A stretch of 64,000 nucleotides of DNA from Amorphoplanes friuliensis DSM 7358 (GCF_000494755.1 NC_022657.1:1-64000); one strand, 5' to 3'; positions 1 through 12,183 are shown, numbered from the stretch's first letter. Numbers and translations: made by a program. The notes: generated by a model from the sequence alone, not told the origin.

Positions 1-1881
1 GTGGCCGATACGGTCGACCTTGGCGGGGTGTGGACCGCGGCGACGGACGAGCTGGCGGACGAGATCGCGTCCGCTCAGCAGCGTGCGTACCTGCGTCTCA
101 CCCGGCTGCGCGCCATAGTGGAGGACACAGCGCTCCTGTCCGTGCCGGACACGTACACCCGCGACGTGATCGAGTCCCGGTTACGGCTGGCGATCACCGA
201 AGCTCTGTCGCGTCGGCTGGGCCGTCCGATCCAGGTCGCCGTCACGGTGCGCCCGCCGGAGGACGGCTCGGGCCGCCCGGGCACCGTCTACGGAACGCCG
301 CCGCCCGAGCCGCCGACGCAGCCGCCCGCGCACTATGCGGATCAGCAGCAGCACCAGCAGCCGGCGTACCAGGACCACTACCAGCAGGGCCCTTCGTTCG
401 GGCACCCGCAGACGTTCGACGATCAGTACGAGAACGAGGGCCCGACCGGTTCCGCCCAGGCGCCGTTCGCCCGCCCGGTCCCGGTCGCCCGCGACGGCCA
501 GGACGCCCTCTTCGCGGCGCCCATGCCGCAGCAGCAGCCGGACTCGAAATCCTCCGCACCGGAGCAAAAAGAGGTCGCTACGCGGACGGACGCCGAACCT
601 CAGCGCCGGGAGGCGCCCCGGCAGATGTCCCACTTCGCGGACCCGTCGAACGACCCGGGCGGCCACCGCATGGCCGGCGACCAGTCGCAGCTCCGTGACA
701 ACCAGCGCCGCCCCGACGACCGCCCGCCGATGCACGGCCAGGATCGCCGCGACGACACCCTGCAGATGCGCCACGGCGGCGACAACGGTCCCGGCCGCGC
801 CCCGATGGACATGCGCGGCCAGTCCGGCGACCGCCGCCCCGGCGGCAACGACGGCAACCGGCTCAACCCGAAATACATGTTCGAGACCTTCGTCATCGGC
901 TCCTCGAACCGATTCGCCCACGCCGCTTCCGTCGCCGTCGCCGAATCACCCGCAAAGGCCTACAACCCGCTGTTCATCTACGGCAGCTCCGGCCTGGGCA
1001 AAACCCACCTGCTCCACGCGATCGGTCATTACGCGACGACCCTCGGCCACGCCCGATCGGTCCGTTACGTATCCACCGAGGAATTCACCAACGACTTCAT
1101 CAACTCCCTGCGCGACGACAAAACGCAGGCCTTCCAGCGCCGCTACCGCGACGTCGACATCCTCCTGATCGACGACATCCAGTTCCTGGAAAACCGCGAG
1201 CGCACGCAGGAAGAGTTCTTCCACACCTTCAACACCCTGCACAACGCCAACAAGCAGATCGTCATCAGCTCGGACCGTTCCCCGCGCCAGCTGGCCACCC
1301 TCGAAGACCGGATGCGCACCCGGTTCGAATGGGGCCTCCTCGCCGACATCCAGCCGCCCGACCTCGAGACCCGCATCGCGATCCTGCAGAAAAAAGCAGC
1401 TCAGGAACGCATGTACGCCCCCGACGACGTCCTGGAATTCATCGCGTCCCGCGTCTCGAACTCCATCCGCGAACTCGAAGGCGCCCTCATCCGCGTCACC
1501 GCATTCGCCAGCCTGACCCGGTCATCGGTCCAGCTGTCCCTCGCCGAAGAAGTCCTCCGCGACTTCATGCCCGACGGCGCCGGCCCGGAAATCACCGCCG
1601 ACCAGATCATGGTGTCGACAGCCGACTATTTCGGCGTCAGCCTCGAAGACCTCCGCGGCCATTCCCGCTCCCGCGTCCTGGTCAACGCCCGCCAGGTCGC
1701 CATGTACCTCTGCCGCGAACTCACCGAACTGTCCCTTCCCCGCATCGGCCAAGCCTTCGGCGGCCGCGACCACACCACGGTCATGCACGCCGACCGCAAA
1801 ATCCGCCAGCACATGGCCGAGCGCCGCTCCCTCTACAACCAGATCGCCGAACTCACCAACCGCATCAAACAAAACACCTGA
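1..1881 (+). CDS. dnaA: Chromosomal replication initiator DnaA
   Basis: DnaA binds DnaA boxes and opens the origin. The 626-aa product has an N-terminal domain I (about 1-85), a very long low-complexity domain II rich in Gln, Pro, Gly, Asp and Arg (about 86-285), an AAA+ domain with Walker A GSSGLGKT (328-335) and Walker B LLIDDIQF (around 390), and a C-terminal helix-turn-helix carrying the [14 protein letters not shown] signature. The long domain II is known from Streptomyces-type DnaA. The GTG start is the first base of the window, so its promoter and ribosome binding site are not visible. The origin follows downstream rather than upstream, as in other actinomycetes. Confidence 0.99.
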   Translation: MADTVDLGGVWTAATDELADEIASAQQRAYLRLTRLRAIVEDTALLSVPDTYTRDVIESRLRLAITEALSRRLGRPIQVAVTVRPPEDGSGRPGTVYGTPPPEPPTQPPAHYADQQQHQQPAYQDHYQQGPSFGHPQTFDDQYENEGPTGSAQAPFARPVPVARDGQDALFAAPMPQQQPDSKSSAPEQKEVATRTDAEPQRREAPRQMSHFADPSNDPGGHRMAGDQSQLRDNQRRPDDRPPMHGQDRRDDTLQMRHGGDNGPGRAPMDMRGQSGDRRPGGNDGNRLNPKYMFETFVIGSSNRFAHAASVAVAESPAKAYNPLFIYGSSGLGKTHLLHAIGHYATTLGHARSVRYVSTEEFTNDFINSLRDDKTQAFQRRYRDVDILLIDDIQFLENRERTQEEFFHTFNTLHNANKQIVISSDRSPRQLATLEDRMRTRFEWGLLADIQPPDLETRIAILQKKAAQERMYAPDDVLEFIASRVSNSIRELEGALIRVTAFASLTRSSVQLSLAEEVLRDFMPDGAGPEITADQIMVSTADYFGVSLEDLRGHSRSRVLVNARQVAMYLCRELTELSLPRIGQAFGGRDHTTVMHADRKIRQHMAERRSLYNQIAELTNRIKQNT

Positions 1882-1923
1882 GTTCCTTTCCCCGGTACGC
1901 CCACAGGCGTCCACAAAAGCAGC

Positions 1924-1962
1924 ACCGGCCGTGGCACCTCAGCTTTTGAGGCCGCGGCCGGT
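1924..1962 (+). terminator. Probable dnaA terminator hairpin
   Basis: An interrupted inverted repeat starts 42 bases after the dnaA stop: outer arms ACCGGCC/GGCCGGT (1924-1930 and 1956-1962) and inner arms CCTCA/TGAGG (1937-1941 and 1947-1951). There is no U tract, which is common for actinomycete terminators. The structure was read by eye and no folding energy was computed. Confidence 0.55.
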
Positions 1963-2629
1963 CCCGCTTCCGGCATCAGCCGCCGGGCTGACCTGCCCAC
2001 TCCCGCGAGGGGCGCAGAACATCCTTGAGTGGCCGGGGCTGCACATGCACGGCGCAGCTCAGCCGGCTCGCTCAGGTCCTGTCCCGCCGGGTGTCGTCGG
2101 CGCACTCATCCTCACCAGACCAACCAGCCATGCCGATGAGGTCAATCCGCCGGCCCGGGCGCACTCCAACGAGTGGAACATCAGCCCAGCCGATGATTTG
2201 TTGTCGGTGATGAGGTGCGCGCAGGCAGATCTTCGGGCAGGTGTCTGCGCCCGGCCGAGCAGATGACACAACCATCAGCAGCGCTTCTCGCCAAGATCCA
2301 CGAGGCTGTCGTGTCCACCATGCGGACTTTCCAGCCTCCCGAAAATCCTCACCACAACCGTTCCTGACGAACCGATCCGGCCCGCCCACGCGACGGAAGC
2401 CCCGCGATGTGTGTGCCGACCACCCGCACGAGTCCCCACTACAGCAGCCAGCGACATCGAACCCGGACGGTCGACGAGGAGCTCCCGCCGCGCGAGGGCT
2501 TGCTGACCCATGTCCGGCGCGCTGTCCGGCGCTGCCACCCCGGTGTGGCCCTCGCGCTGGCCGTCGTCCGCGCTGCTCACTGCCCTTCCCCAGGCGCTGA
2601 CCAGCCAGTTGAACGCAAGCGGGTCAAAA

Positions 2630-3420
2630 CCCGGCGGGAGTTCAAGCGAAAGCCCGGCGGTCAGGCGGAAATCGGGCGTAAGTCAGGCCCGAGCCAGGCG
2701 TCGTCAAGTGCGAGCGAACGTAGTCAAGCGCGAGCCAGGCGTCGTCAAGCGCGAGCGAGCGTAGTCAAGCGCGAGCCGGGCGGAAGTCGGGCCGATGCCG
2801 GACGGAAGTCCCCCGGGGAGTCGGCGGAAGTCGGCCAAGACTCGGTGGGAGTTGGAACGATGGCTGTCCTGATCGAGCCGACTTCACCGAGCCGCGCTTG
2901 CAGGACAGGTCCGAGGCCACCCGCTGGAGGCGGCGACGCCAATCCTCGAGTCTGGGATGGCGTAGGAGCTGCGCCGAGGTCGGGCGGTAACCGGCCAGGT
3001 TGGGATCCGGCCAAAGTCGGACCCGAGTCAACCCGGGCTTGGTGGGAGCCGGCCAAGCGAGACCGAAGCCCGGACAAGTCGAGCCAGGTTCACAAAGCCC
3101 GGCCAAGCCAGGTGAATGCCGGGCCGAATGTGATCCGGGGTTGGCGGGAGATTGGCCAGCGAGGTGAGAGACGGCCTAGCTGTGCTGGGCTTGGCAAGAG
3201 CCGGACTGCGCCAGGCGGGGAGTCAGCCGAGCACGGCCGCGGTTGATGGAAGCCGGGCCAAGCCAGGTGGAGGTCGAACCAAGCCGAACCGACGTCGACG
3301 GGAACCGAACCAAGTCAAGCGGGAGTCGGGACGAAGCCGAGCCTAGGTTGGACTGAAGCGCAGGCCAAAGGCCCGAGTGAAGTCGACCGAGGCCGAGCCC
3401 GATGCTTGTTGGGAATCGGC
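2630..3420. repeat. GC-rich degenerate short-period repeat tract
   Basis: Short purine-rich words such as CAAGTC, GAAGCC, CAAGCC, GAGTCGG and CCAGG recur about every 10 nt, or every 20-21 nt for the best-matching copies. Between 3066 and 3109, for example, AAGCC or AAGTC begins at 3066, 3076, 3095 and 3105. The period is not a multiple of three and no frame stays open across the whole tract, so it does not look protein-coding. The spacing near one helical turn may be structural or just the result of slippage. Boundaries are approximate. Confidence 0.6.
2691..2772. repeat. Two tandem copies of a 41-bp repeat
   Basis: Positions 2691-2731 and 2732-2772 are the same 41-bp unit, beginning GAGCCAGGCGTCGTCAAG, with two substitutions between copies. 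A third, diverged copy appears to begin at 2773. This is the best-preserved part of the surrounding short-period tract and suggests recent tandem duplication. Confidence 0.85.
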
Positions 3421-4512
3421 CTGGCGCTGGGTCTGACGTTGCATGGATATCGCGGATCGCGGCGTTGCTGTAGTCCTGTCCATCGACCCCACCTACTCCA
3501 GCAGGCTCAGGTGCGTGCCGACTTGGTCATCCGCGATCGCATAGGAGCTCGCGTCCGTCCACGACAACCAGGCGGAACATCCTCGAGGCCAGCCGGGCCA
3601 TGACCACCGTCATCCAGTCCTCGATCTGCACGACAGCCCGCGCGCCCCGCCTTGGCCCGCGGCATCCGCCGGAAAGAACGCGCCCATGTGACCGGCTGGT
3701 CGAGCCGCGAGCCAGGATCGGCCAAGTCTCGACAGACTCCGACCTGGCTACGGGCCAATCCCGCCGCACCTCAACCGGCTCGATCCAGTGGCTACGGCCG
3801 GGCGCTGGTCCGACGCCCGCGGACCGCGATCCCGCCACCGCCCGCCAGCAGCGTTCAGCATCGACCTGGCTACGACGCGGCACCGAGCCAACGGGGGAAG
3901 CCCCGATCTCGATGCAGCATTCCCTCGGCCGCGGAGGGACAAAAGCCCTGAACGAACCCCCGCCCGCCCCGAGAACCGCCTGCCAGGCACACCCAAGCCG
4001 CGCTGCAGCCCGCCGAGCCCAAACTCCGGCAAAGCGCACCAGAAAGCCACTCGTCCACAAGCGCAAGCACCACAATGGCCCGGCCAACAACCCCCTGACC
4101 AGGCATTGGACAAAGTTATCCCCAGCTGTCCCCACAGGCCGGCCCGCCCTGCGACCACCGCCCGCCGCCAACCCGGATCACCCTCGCCGAAGCCGGACCG
4201 GGATCTCTCCAGGACGATCGCGGCTCAACTTATCCCCACAGGGCGATTGTCAACGTCAGGACGGAACGGGATCGTGCCAACGTTATCCACAAGAATCCAC
4301 AGGCGTTCACAGGTAGTTATCCCCAGCGGTGGACAACCTCCACCGCCGTTCCCCACAGATGTGGATGAGGCCTGGGGAAATCGATGTGGACAAACACAGA
4401 ACGTCACCGCTGTCCCCACAGCCTGTGGACGACTGTGGATTTCCTGTTGAAGGTTCTGGGGACGACGAGCCGGTAGCGTTGCGGCGTTATCCCCAGGCCT
4501 GGGCACGAACCC

Positions 4513-4553
4513 GGTGGATAACCGGTGGATAGCCGGTGGACAACGGTGGACAA
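4513..4553 (-). promoter_or_regulatory. Helically phased array of four DnaA boxes
   Basis: Four same-orientation boxes, GGTGGATAA, GGTGGATAG, GGTGGACAA and GGTGGACAA on the plus strand, start at 4513, 4524, 4535 and 4545, that is, 11, 11 and 10 bp apart. The second differs from the consensus at two bases, the others at one. This spacing puts the sites on one face of the helix and would favour a continuous DnaA filament. Confidence 0.75.
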
Positions 4554-4674
4554 CCGCCGTCGGGTCGGCGACTGTGGACGCAGCCCGGAGTTTGTACCCT
4601 GGTTATCCACCTGTGAATCACCGGTGGATAACCTCGTGACCTGCGCAAACAAGAGTTACCCACACTATGCACAG

Positions 4675-4735
4675 GACCGATGATTACGACTGTTCTTTCT
4701 CTGGAGACAACAAAAATCAATGATCTGCGTTGTGG
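4675..4735. other. Candidate DNA unwinding element of oriC
   Basis: Immediately right of the main box cluster the sequence becomes distinctly AT-richer than its surroundings, including ACAACAAAAATCAATGAT (about 4707-4724) and GTTCTTTCTCTGG. A low-stability segment beside ordered DnaA boxes is the usual place for first strand opening. The assignment rests on base composition only. Confidence 0.45.
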
Positions 4736-4899
4736 AAGGTGTGGATGAGCCCGCTGCGGGCCCGAAGCTCCTCATGCCTACTTCGCAGCACCGGGGTCGG
4801 GCGCACACAGCAGCGACCCGCGCCATAGAGTTCAGTGGGCGCGCCATCAGCACATCCAAAGCTGGTTCGTCGAGGAAAAAGTGACGCGGAGGGCATGGC

Positions 4900-6033
4900 A
4901 TGAAGTTCCGGGTGGAGCGAGACGCACTCGCCGACGCCGTGGCGTGGACGGCAAAGAGTTTGCCGAGCCGCCCGTCGGTGCCGGTGCTCGCCGGCGTCAT
5001 GCTGCGCGTGACCGACGGCAGGCTGCACGTTTCGGGCTTCGACTACGAGGTCTCGAGTCAGGTGAGTGTGGAAGTGCAGGCCGACGCCGACGGCGCCGCC
5101 CTGGTCTCCGGCCGCCTGCTCGCTGAGATCACCAAGGCACTGCCGAACAAGCCGGCTGACATCGCCGCTGTCGGTTCACATCTCGAGCTCGTCTGCGGGA
5201 GCGCCCGCTTCACGCTGCCGACGATGCCAGTCGAGGACTATCCGACGCTGCCGGACATGCCGTCGAGCGCGGGCACGGTCAGCGCGCAGACCTTCGCCGC
5301 CGCGGTGGCTCAGGTCGCGATCGCCGCGGGTCGTGACGAGACGCTGCCGATGATGACCGGTGTGCGGATCGAGCTGAACGGCACGTCGATGGCGATGCTG
5401 GCCACCGACCGCTACCGCCTGGCGATGCGCGAGCTCGAGTGGAGCCCCGACGACCCGGACATCAGCCTGAACGCTCTGGTGCCGGCGAAGACGCTGAACG
5501 ACACCGCCAAGACCATGGGGCCGCTCGGTGGTGAGGTCACCCTCGCTCTGGCGCAGGGCGCCGCCGGTGAGGGCATGATCGGTTTTGCCGGTGGCACGCG
5601 CCGCACGACGAGCCGTCTGCTCGACGGGGCCAACTACCCGCCGGTGCGGTCGCTCTTCCCCGCGGCGCACAACGCCGAGGCCCGGGTGAGCGTCTCCTCG
5701 CTCGTCGAGGTCGTCCGTCGTGTCGCCCTGGTCGCCGAGCGCACCACGCCGGTCCTGCTGAGCTTCGGTGAGGACGGTCTGGTGGTCGAGGCCGGTGGCA
5801 CCGAGGAGGCCCGCGCCAGCGAGGCCATGGAGGCCACCTTCACCGGTGAGCCGCTGACGATCGGCTTCAACCCGCAGTACCTCATCGACGGATTGCAGAA
5901 CCTCGGCGCCCAGACCGCCGTACTCTCGTTCGTCGACGCCTTCAAGCCGGCTGTGATCTCCCCCGCAGCAGAAGACGGCGAAATCGTGCCCGGATACCGC
6001 TATCTGATCATGCCTATCCGGGTAACACGCTGA
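4900..6033 (+). CDS. dnaN: DNA polymerase III sliding clamp (beta subunit)
   Basis: The ring-shaped processivity factor for replicative DNA polymerase. The 377-aa product begins MKFRVERDALADAVAW and ends with the conserved PGYRYLIMPIRVTR; its length fits a three-domain beta clamp. The ATG follows a CGGAGGG ribosome binding site at 4887-4893. It lies directly right of oriC and leads the dnaN - gnd - recF run. A one-mismatch DnaA box at 4740 lies in its upstream region, so DnaA could influence its transcription. Confidence 0.98.
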   Translation: MKFRVERDALADAVAWTAKSLPSRPSVPVLAGVMLRVTDGRLHVSGFDYEVSSQVSVEVQADADGAALVSGRLLAEITKALPNKPADIAAVGSHLELVCGSARFTLPTMPVEDYPTLPDMPSSAGTVSAQTFAAAVAQVAIAAGRDETLPMMTGVRIELNGTSMAMLATDRYRLAMRELEWSPDDPDISLNALVPAKTLNDTAKTMGPLGGEVTLALAQGAAGEGMIGFAGGTRRTTSRLLDGANYPPVRSLFPAAHNAEARVSVSSLVEVVRRVALVAERTTPVLLSFGEDGLVVEAGGTEEARASEAMEATFTGEPLTIGFNPQYLIDGLQNLGAQTAVLSFVDAFKPAVISPAAEDGEIVPGYRYLIMPIRVTR

Positions 6034-6070
6034 TACTGAGCTGAAGAGCCACACACCTAGGGGGAACACC

Positions 6071-6943
6071 ATGCAGCTCGGCCTTATCGGTCTCGGCCGG
6101 ATGGGCGGCAACATGCGTGACCGGTTGCGCGCTGCCGGGCACGAGGTCGTCGGCTATGACCACCACAAGGAGACCACCGACGTCGCCAGCCTCGCCGAGC
6201 TGGTGGAAAAGCTCGCTGCGCCGCGTGTCATCTGGACGATGGTTCCCGCCGGTCAGATCACCGAGAGCACCATCGACGAGCTCGCGGAGCTGATGTCCGA
6301 CGGCGACATCATCATCGACGGCGGCAACTCGAAGTTCACCGACGACGCCCCGCGGGCGGAGCGGCTGAAGCCCAAGGGCATCAGCTACATCGACTGTGGC
6401 GTCTCGGGCGGCATCTGGGGCATCACCAACGGGTATGCCCTGATGGTCGGCGGCGACGCGGCGACGGTGGCGCACTGCCAGCCGATCTTCGACGCGCTCA
6501 AGCCGGCCGGTGAGTTCGGCTTCGCGCACGCCGGCACGCACGGCGCCGGCCACTACGCCAAGATGATCCACAACGGCATCGAGTACGGCATGATGCAGGC
6601 CTACGCCGAGGGTTACGAGATCCTCACGGCTGCCGAGATCGTCGAGAACGTGCCGGCGATCATCAAGAGCTGGCGCGAGGGCAGTGTCGTCAAGTCCTGG
6701 CTGCTCGACCTGCTGGACCGGGCCCTCGACGAGGACCCGCAGCTGGCCAACCTCAAGGGCTACGTCGACGACACCGGCGAGGGCCGGTGGACCATCGACG
6801 AGGCGGTCCGGCTGGCCGTGCCGGCCAATGTGCTCGCCGCTTCGCTCTTCGTGCGCTTCGGGTCCCGCCAGGAGGACTCGCCGGCGATGAAGGCTGTCGC
6901 CGCGCTGCGCAACCAGTTCGGCGGCCACGCCGTGCGCCGCTGA
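6071..6943 (+). CDS. gnd: 6-phosphogluconate dehydrogenase, decarboxylating (short type)
   Basis: Oxidises 6-phosphogluconate to ribulose 5-phosphate in the pentose phosphate pathway. The 290-aa protein opens with the Rossmann motif MQLGLIGLGRMGGNM and carries the substrate-loop sequence DGGNSKFTDD and the active-site segment HYAKMIHNGIEYGMM. Its length matches the short Gnd class of about 300 aa, often NAD-preferring, rather than the 470-aa class. The start follows an AGGGGGA ribosome binding site. A gnd gene between dnaN and recF is known from Streptomyces and relatives. Cofactor preference cannot be settled from the sequence alone. Confidence 0.93.
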   Translation: MQLGLIGLGRMGGNMRDRLRAAGHEVVGYDHHKETTDVASLAELVEKLAAPRVIWTMVPAGQITESTIDELAELMSDGDIIIDGGNSKFTDDAPRAERLKPKGISYIDCGVSGGIWGITNGYALMVGGDAATVAHCQPIFDALKPAGEFGFAHAGTHGAGHYAKMIHNGIEYGMMQAYAEGYEILTAAEIVENVPAIIKSWREGSVVKSWLLDLLDRALDEDPQLANLKGYVDDTGEGRWTIDEAVRLAVPANVLAASLFVRFGSRQEDSPAMKAVAALRNQFGGHAVRR

Positions 6944-6946
6944 CGT

Positions 6947-8074
6947 ATGTACGTGCGCCGGGTCGAGTTGACCGACTTCCGTTCGTACGAGCGGGTGGCG
7001 GTCGACTTCGACCCCGGCGTCGCGGTCCTGGTCGGCCAGAACGGTATGGGCAAGACGAACCTCATCGAGGCCCTCGGGTACGTGGCCACTCTGGACAGTC
7101 ATCGGGTGGCCACCGACGCGCCGCTGGTCAGGGCCGGTGCGACGTCGGCCGTGATCCGCTGCGACATCGTCCACGATGGTCGTGAGCTGCTGGTCGAGCT
7201 GGAGATCGTGCCGGGCCGGGCCAACCGTGCCCGGCTGAACAGATCACCGGTGCGCCGCTCGCGGGAGGTTCTCGGCGCGTTGCGCATGGTGCTGTTCGCG
7301 CCGGAGGATCTCGAGCTGGTGCGTGGTGATCCAGCCGAGCGCCGCCGCTATCTCGACGACCTGCTGGTGGCGCGTCTGCCCCGGTTCGCCGGGGTGCGCG
7401 CCGACTACGACCGGGTCGTCAAACAACGCAACGCTCTGCTGCGTACGGCGTACCTGACCCGCAAGGTCGGGGGTACCCGGGGGCAGGATCTTTCGACGCT
7501 CGCGGTCTGGGATCAGCATCTGGCCCAGCACGGCGCCGAGCTGCTCGCCGGCCGGCTGGAGCTGGTCGCGGCCCTCGGGCCGCATCTGACCAAGGCTTAC
7601 GACGCGGTGGCGGCCGGTCGGTCGTCGGCCTCCATCGTGTACGCGTCCCGGCTCGGCGAGTCACTCGTTCCTGATCGCCCGCAGCTGGAGGAGGCCCTGC
7701 TGGCGTCGCTGGCCGAGCGCCGGCAGAACGAGATCGAACGCGGCGTCACCCTGGTCGGCCCGCATCGGGACGATCTTGCGCTGACGCTGGGGGAGCTGCC
7801 CGCCAAGGGGTACGCGAGCCACGGCGAGAGCTGGTCGTTCGCGCTGGCCCTGCGGCTGGCGGCCTACGACCTGTTGCGCGCGGACGGCATCGAGCCGGTG
7901 CTGGTCCTCGACGACGTCTTCGCCGAGCTGGATTCGGGCCGTCGGGAGCGGCTTGCGGCGCTGGTCTCGGACGCGACGCAGTTGCTCGTCACCTGCGCGG
8001 TGCCGGAGGATGTCCCCGCGGCCCTGCGAGGAGCCCGCTACGACGTCGGACCAGGAACGGTGACCCGTGGCTGA
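6947..8074 (+). CDS. recF: DNA replication and repair protein RecF
   Basis: An SMC-like ATPase that loads RecA at single-strand gaps. The 375-aa protein has Walker [15 protein letters not shown] near the N terminus and a Walker B/D-loop segment [18 protein letters not shown] near the C terminus, with the usual coiled-coil-length insert between. It starts 3 bases after the gnd stop and overlaps the following DUF721 gene by 8 bases, so the three are probably co-transcribed. Confidence 0.97.
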   Translation: MYVRRVELTDFRSYERVAVDFDPGVAVLVGQNGMGKTNLIEALGYVATLDSHRVATDAPLVRAGATSAVIRCDIVHDGRELLVELEIVPGRANRARLNRSPVRRSREVLGALRMVLFAPEDLELVRGDPAERRRYLDDLLVARLPRFAGVRADYDRVVKQRNALLRTAYLTRKVGGTRGQDLSTLAVWDQHLAQHGAELLAGRLELVAALGPHLTKAYDAVAAGRSSASIVYASRLGESLVPDRPQLEEALLASLAERRQNEIERGVTLVGPHRDDLALTLGELPAKGYASHGESWSFALALRLAAYDLLRADGIEPVLVLDDVFAELDSGRRERLAALVSDATQLLVTCAVPEDVPAALRGARYDVGPGTVTRG

Positions 8075-8627
8075 GAAACCGGCGGAAAAGCCCCCAGCGG
8101 CGTCCTCGGGCGGCGAAAAGCAAGATCCGGCGGGTCCCGAGCTGGCCCGCGCGGTGCTTGATGCGGCTCTGGCGAAGCGACGGGCCACGCAGCAGCGGCC
8201 ACGCCCGCGCGGCGAGGGCGGTGACGGCACCGGCCGGCGTCTGCGCGGTTACTCCGGGCCGGGCCCCGATCCCCGCGATCCGCAGCTGTTCGGTGCGGTG
8301 CTCGAGCGGATCATGAAGCAGCGCGGCTGGCAGAAGCCGAAGGCCGAGGCCACCGTTTTCGGGGCGTGGGAGAAGGTCGTCGGCGAGGACATCGCCAAGC
8401 ACAGCCGCCCGATCAAGCTCGACGCCGGTGTGCTGACCGTCGAGGCCGAGTCGACGGCGTGGGCGACCCAGCTGCGGATGCTCGCCGGCAAGCTGCTCAA
8501 GAGCATCGCCGCCGAGGTCGGCCACAACGTGGTCACCAAGCTCAACATCCACGGCCCCGCCGCGCCCTCCTGGAACAAGGGCCCGCGCCGGGTGCAGGGT
8601 CGCGGCCCGCGCGACACGTACGGCTGA
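8067..8627 (+). CDS. DUF721 (DciA-like) family protein
   Basis: A 186-aa protein with a disordered, Lys/Pro-rich N-terminal half and a conserved C-terminal half (about 80-165) containing [20 protein letters not shown] and [16 protein letters not shown], the hallmark of DUF721. DUF721 proteins are related to DciA, a loader of the replicative helicase; mycobacterial members sit at this same site after recF. The GTG start lies inside the recF end (8-base overlap). A role in replication initiation is therefore likely but inferred. Confidence 0.85.
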   Translation: MAEKPAEKPPAASSGGEKQDPAGPELARAVLDAALAKRRATQQRPRPRGEGGDGTGRRLRGYSGPGPDPRDPQLFGAVLERIMKQRGWQKPKAEATVFGAWEKVVGEDIAKHSRPIKLDAGVLTVEAESTAWATQLRMLAGKLLKSIAAEVGHNVVTKLNIHGPAAPSWNKGPRRVQGRGPRDTYG

Positions 8628-8634
8628 GGAACCG

Positions 8635-9117
8635 TTGCCGCGCGGCCGACGTCCGACCGCGATGGTGCGCCGACTTCTTGCCGTCCTGGTTTTCATCCTC
8701 TTCGGGCTGGTTCTCACGCCTTCCGCGCCTGCATGGGCGTGTTCGTGCGGTGAGCCGCGGGGCGCCGGCGACCTGGTGGTCGTCGGCGTTGCCGAGTCGG
8801 TCCGCAAGCCCTTCACCAGCGACGACCTCGAGGTCCGCCTGCGAGTCGAGTCGGTCGAGCGGGGCACGGCGGGCGACGAGGTCCAGCTCAGGACGCACTC
8901 GCAGGGCACGGCATGCGGGTACGAGTTCGAGGAGGGCTACCGCTATCGCGTCTACGCGAACGGCGGCGCCACGACGTCGTGCGCCGGCAACGAGCGCCTC
9001 GCCTTTGCCGGCCGGGAGCCCGAAGGCCCGCCACAGGTGCTGTGGTGGGCCCTCGGTTCCGGTGCCACGATCGTGGCGGCGCTGATCCTGCTCCGCCGCC
9101 GGCGCCGATCTCGGTAG
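8635..9117 (+). CDS. Putative secreted, C-terminally anchored protein with N-terminal CSC motif
   Basis: Function unknown. A signal peptide (about 9-37) is followed directly by CSCGEP as the first mature residues; a charged ~90-residue domain contains two further Cys (TACGYEF, TTSCAGN). A C-terminal membrane segment (about 130-152) ends in RRRRRSR, so the domain should face outward. N-terminal CSC after a signal peptide recalls netrin-like or TIMP-like folds, a weak resemblance. A TTG start 4 bases after GAGGA (8626-8630) is chosen; ATG at 8662 is the alternative and gives a neater signal peptide. It follows the DUF721 gene by 7 bases. Confidence 0.7.
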   Translation: MPRGRRPTAMVRRLLAVLVFILFGLVLTPSAPAWACSCGEPRGAGDLVVVGVAESVRKPFTSDDLEVRLRVESVERGTAGDEVQLRTHSQGTACGYEFEEGYRYRVYANGGATTSCAGNERLAFAGREPEGPPQVLWWALGSGATIVAALILLRRRRRSR

Positions 9118-9124
9118 GTCGAGC

Positions 9125-9691
9125 TCAGTAGTCGGCGAAGACCGCAAAACCCCGCTCGGCGCAGCGCCGGTAGAAGCCCGACAAGACCGCCAATTCGGTA
9201 CGGGCGAAGCTCCAGTGCGGGGCGTTCCCGGCGTCGTCGCGCAGAGCCGCGAGCCGATGGTCCAGCCACCGCTGCTGCTGCTCGGCCAGGCGCCCGCCGG
9301 CGACGGCGGCCCGCATCACGTTCGCCACGCTGTCGAAGGTGACCAGGTCGCCGTACTCCTGGTGACCCTCGACGAAACGTTCCAGCCCGCCGGCGATCCA
9401 CGCGCAGCCGTCCGGGTCGATGACCGGGTCCTCGTCCTCGGCCGCCGCGTCGGTCGCGTAGAGAACACCTTCTAGCCCGAGCAGCAGATCCACCAGTTCG
9501 GTGTACGCGGTTGCGCGTACCGTGCCGGTCTTGGCGATGTGGAGCGCGAGCGCACCGGTGGGCGCGGCGATGTCCGGCGCGTCAGCGACGGCGCCGAAGT
9601 CGACGAACTCGGCAGGGGCGACCGGGTCGTAGAACCTGTTCGTCCGCGGCCACTGCACGGCGACGTTGTCCAGCCCCTTGTCCAGTGCCAT
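9125..9691 (-). CDS. Conserved hypothetical protein
   Basis: A 188-aa acidic, soluble-looking protein that I do not recognise. It has no signal peptide, membrane segment or known motif; it is rich in Ala, Asp, Glu and aromatic residues and ends FYRRCAERGFAVFADY. It is convergent with the preceding secreted-protein gene (7-base gap). Codon use resembles its neighbours. The ATG start is preceded by GAGGAGAGGTGG on the minus strand, a good ribosome binding site. Confidence 0.75.
   Translation of the reverse strand: MALDKGLDNVAVQWPRTNRFYDPVAPAEFVDFGAVADAPDIAAPTGALALHIAKTGTVRATAYTELVDLLLGLEGVLYATDAAAEDEDPVIDPDGCAWIAGGLERFVEGHQEYGDLVTFDSVANVMRAAVAGGRLAEQQQRWLDHRLAALRDDAGNAPHWSFARTELAVLSGFYRRCAERGFAVFADY

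Positions 9692-12183
<2,492 letters not shown>

Larger units (their letters stand above)
1963..4079. other. Long non-coding stretch between dnaA and oriC
   Basis: About 2.1 kb without a credible gene. Open frames occur on both strands but overlap one another, are rich in Arg, Ser, Gly and Pro, lack recognisable domains and have no convincing ribosome binding sites. The middle part (about 2630-3420) is a degenerate repeat tract, listed separately. In 1963-2629 and 3421-4079 I see no RNA gene, no insertion-sequence ends and no clear promoter. Gene remnants too decayed to recognise by eye cannot be excluded. Confidence 0.6.
4080..4750. other. oriC: Chromosomal replication origin oriC (DnaA-box cluster)
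   Basis: I count about sixteen 9-mers with at most one mismatch to TTRTCCACA. Perfect boxes are at 4283-4291 (+) and 4385-4393 (-). One-mismatch boxes lie at 4116, 4230, 4317, 4487, 4603 and 4656 (+) and at 4328, 4360, 4424, 4513, 4535, 4545, 4623 and 4740 (-). The frequent form TTATCCCCA differs at one base. Location between dnaA and dnaN and box density fit the known actinomycete origin. Box limits were read by eye and two-mismatch boxes were not counted. Confidence 0.95.

Noticed and set aside
2691..2772. CRISPR-like or attachment-site repeats
   Set aside because: Copies are tandem without unique spacers and no cas, integrase or tRNA is near; a simple tandem duplication explains them.
2407..3246. 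A 279-aa open frame on the plus strand inside the dnaA-oriC gap
   Set aside because: Arg/Ser/Gly/Pro-rich without domain, spans the repeat tract, overlaps other frames on both strands and has no ribosome binding site. It reflects high GC and repeats, not a gene.
3600..4450. Open frames crossing into the DnaA-box cluster
   Set aside because: They run through the functional origin and have random-looking composition; the DnaA boxes explain the sequence.
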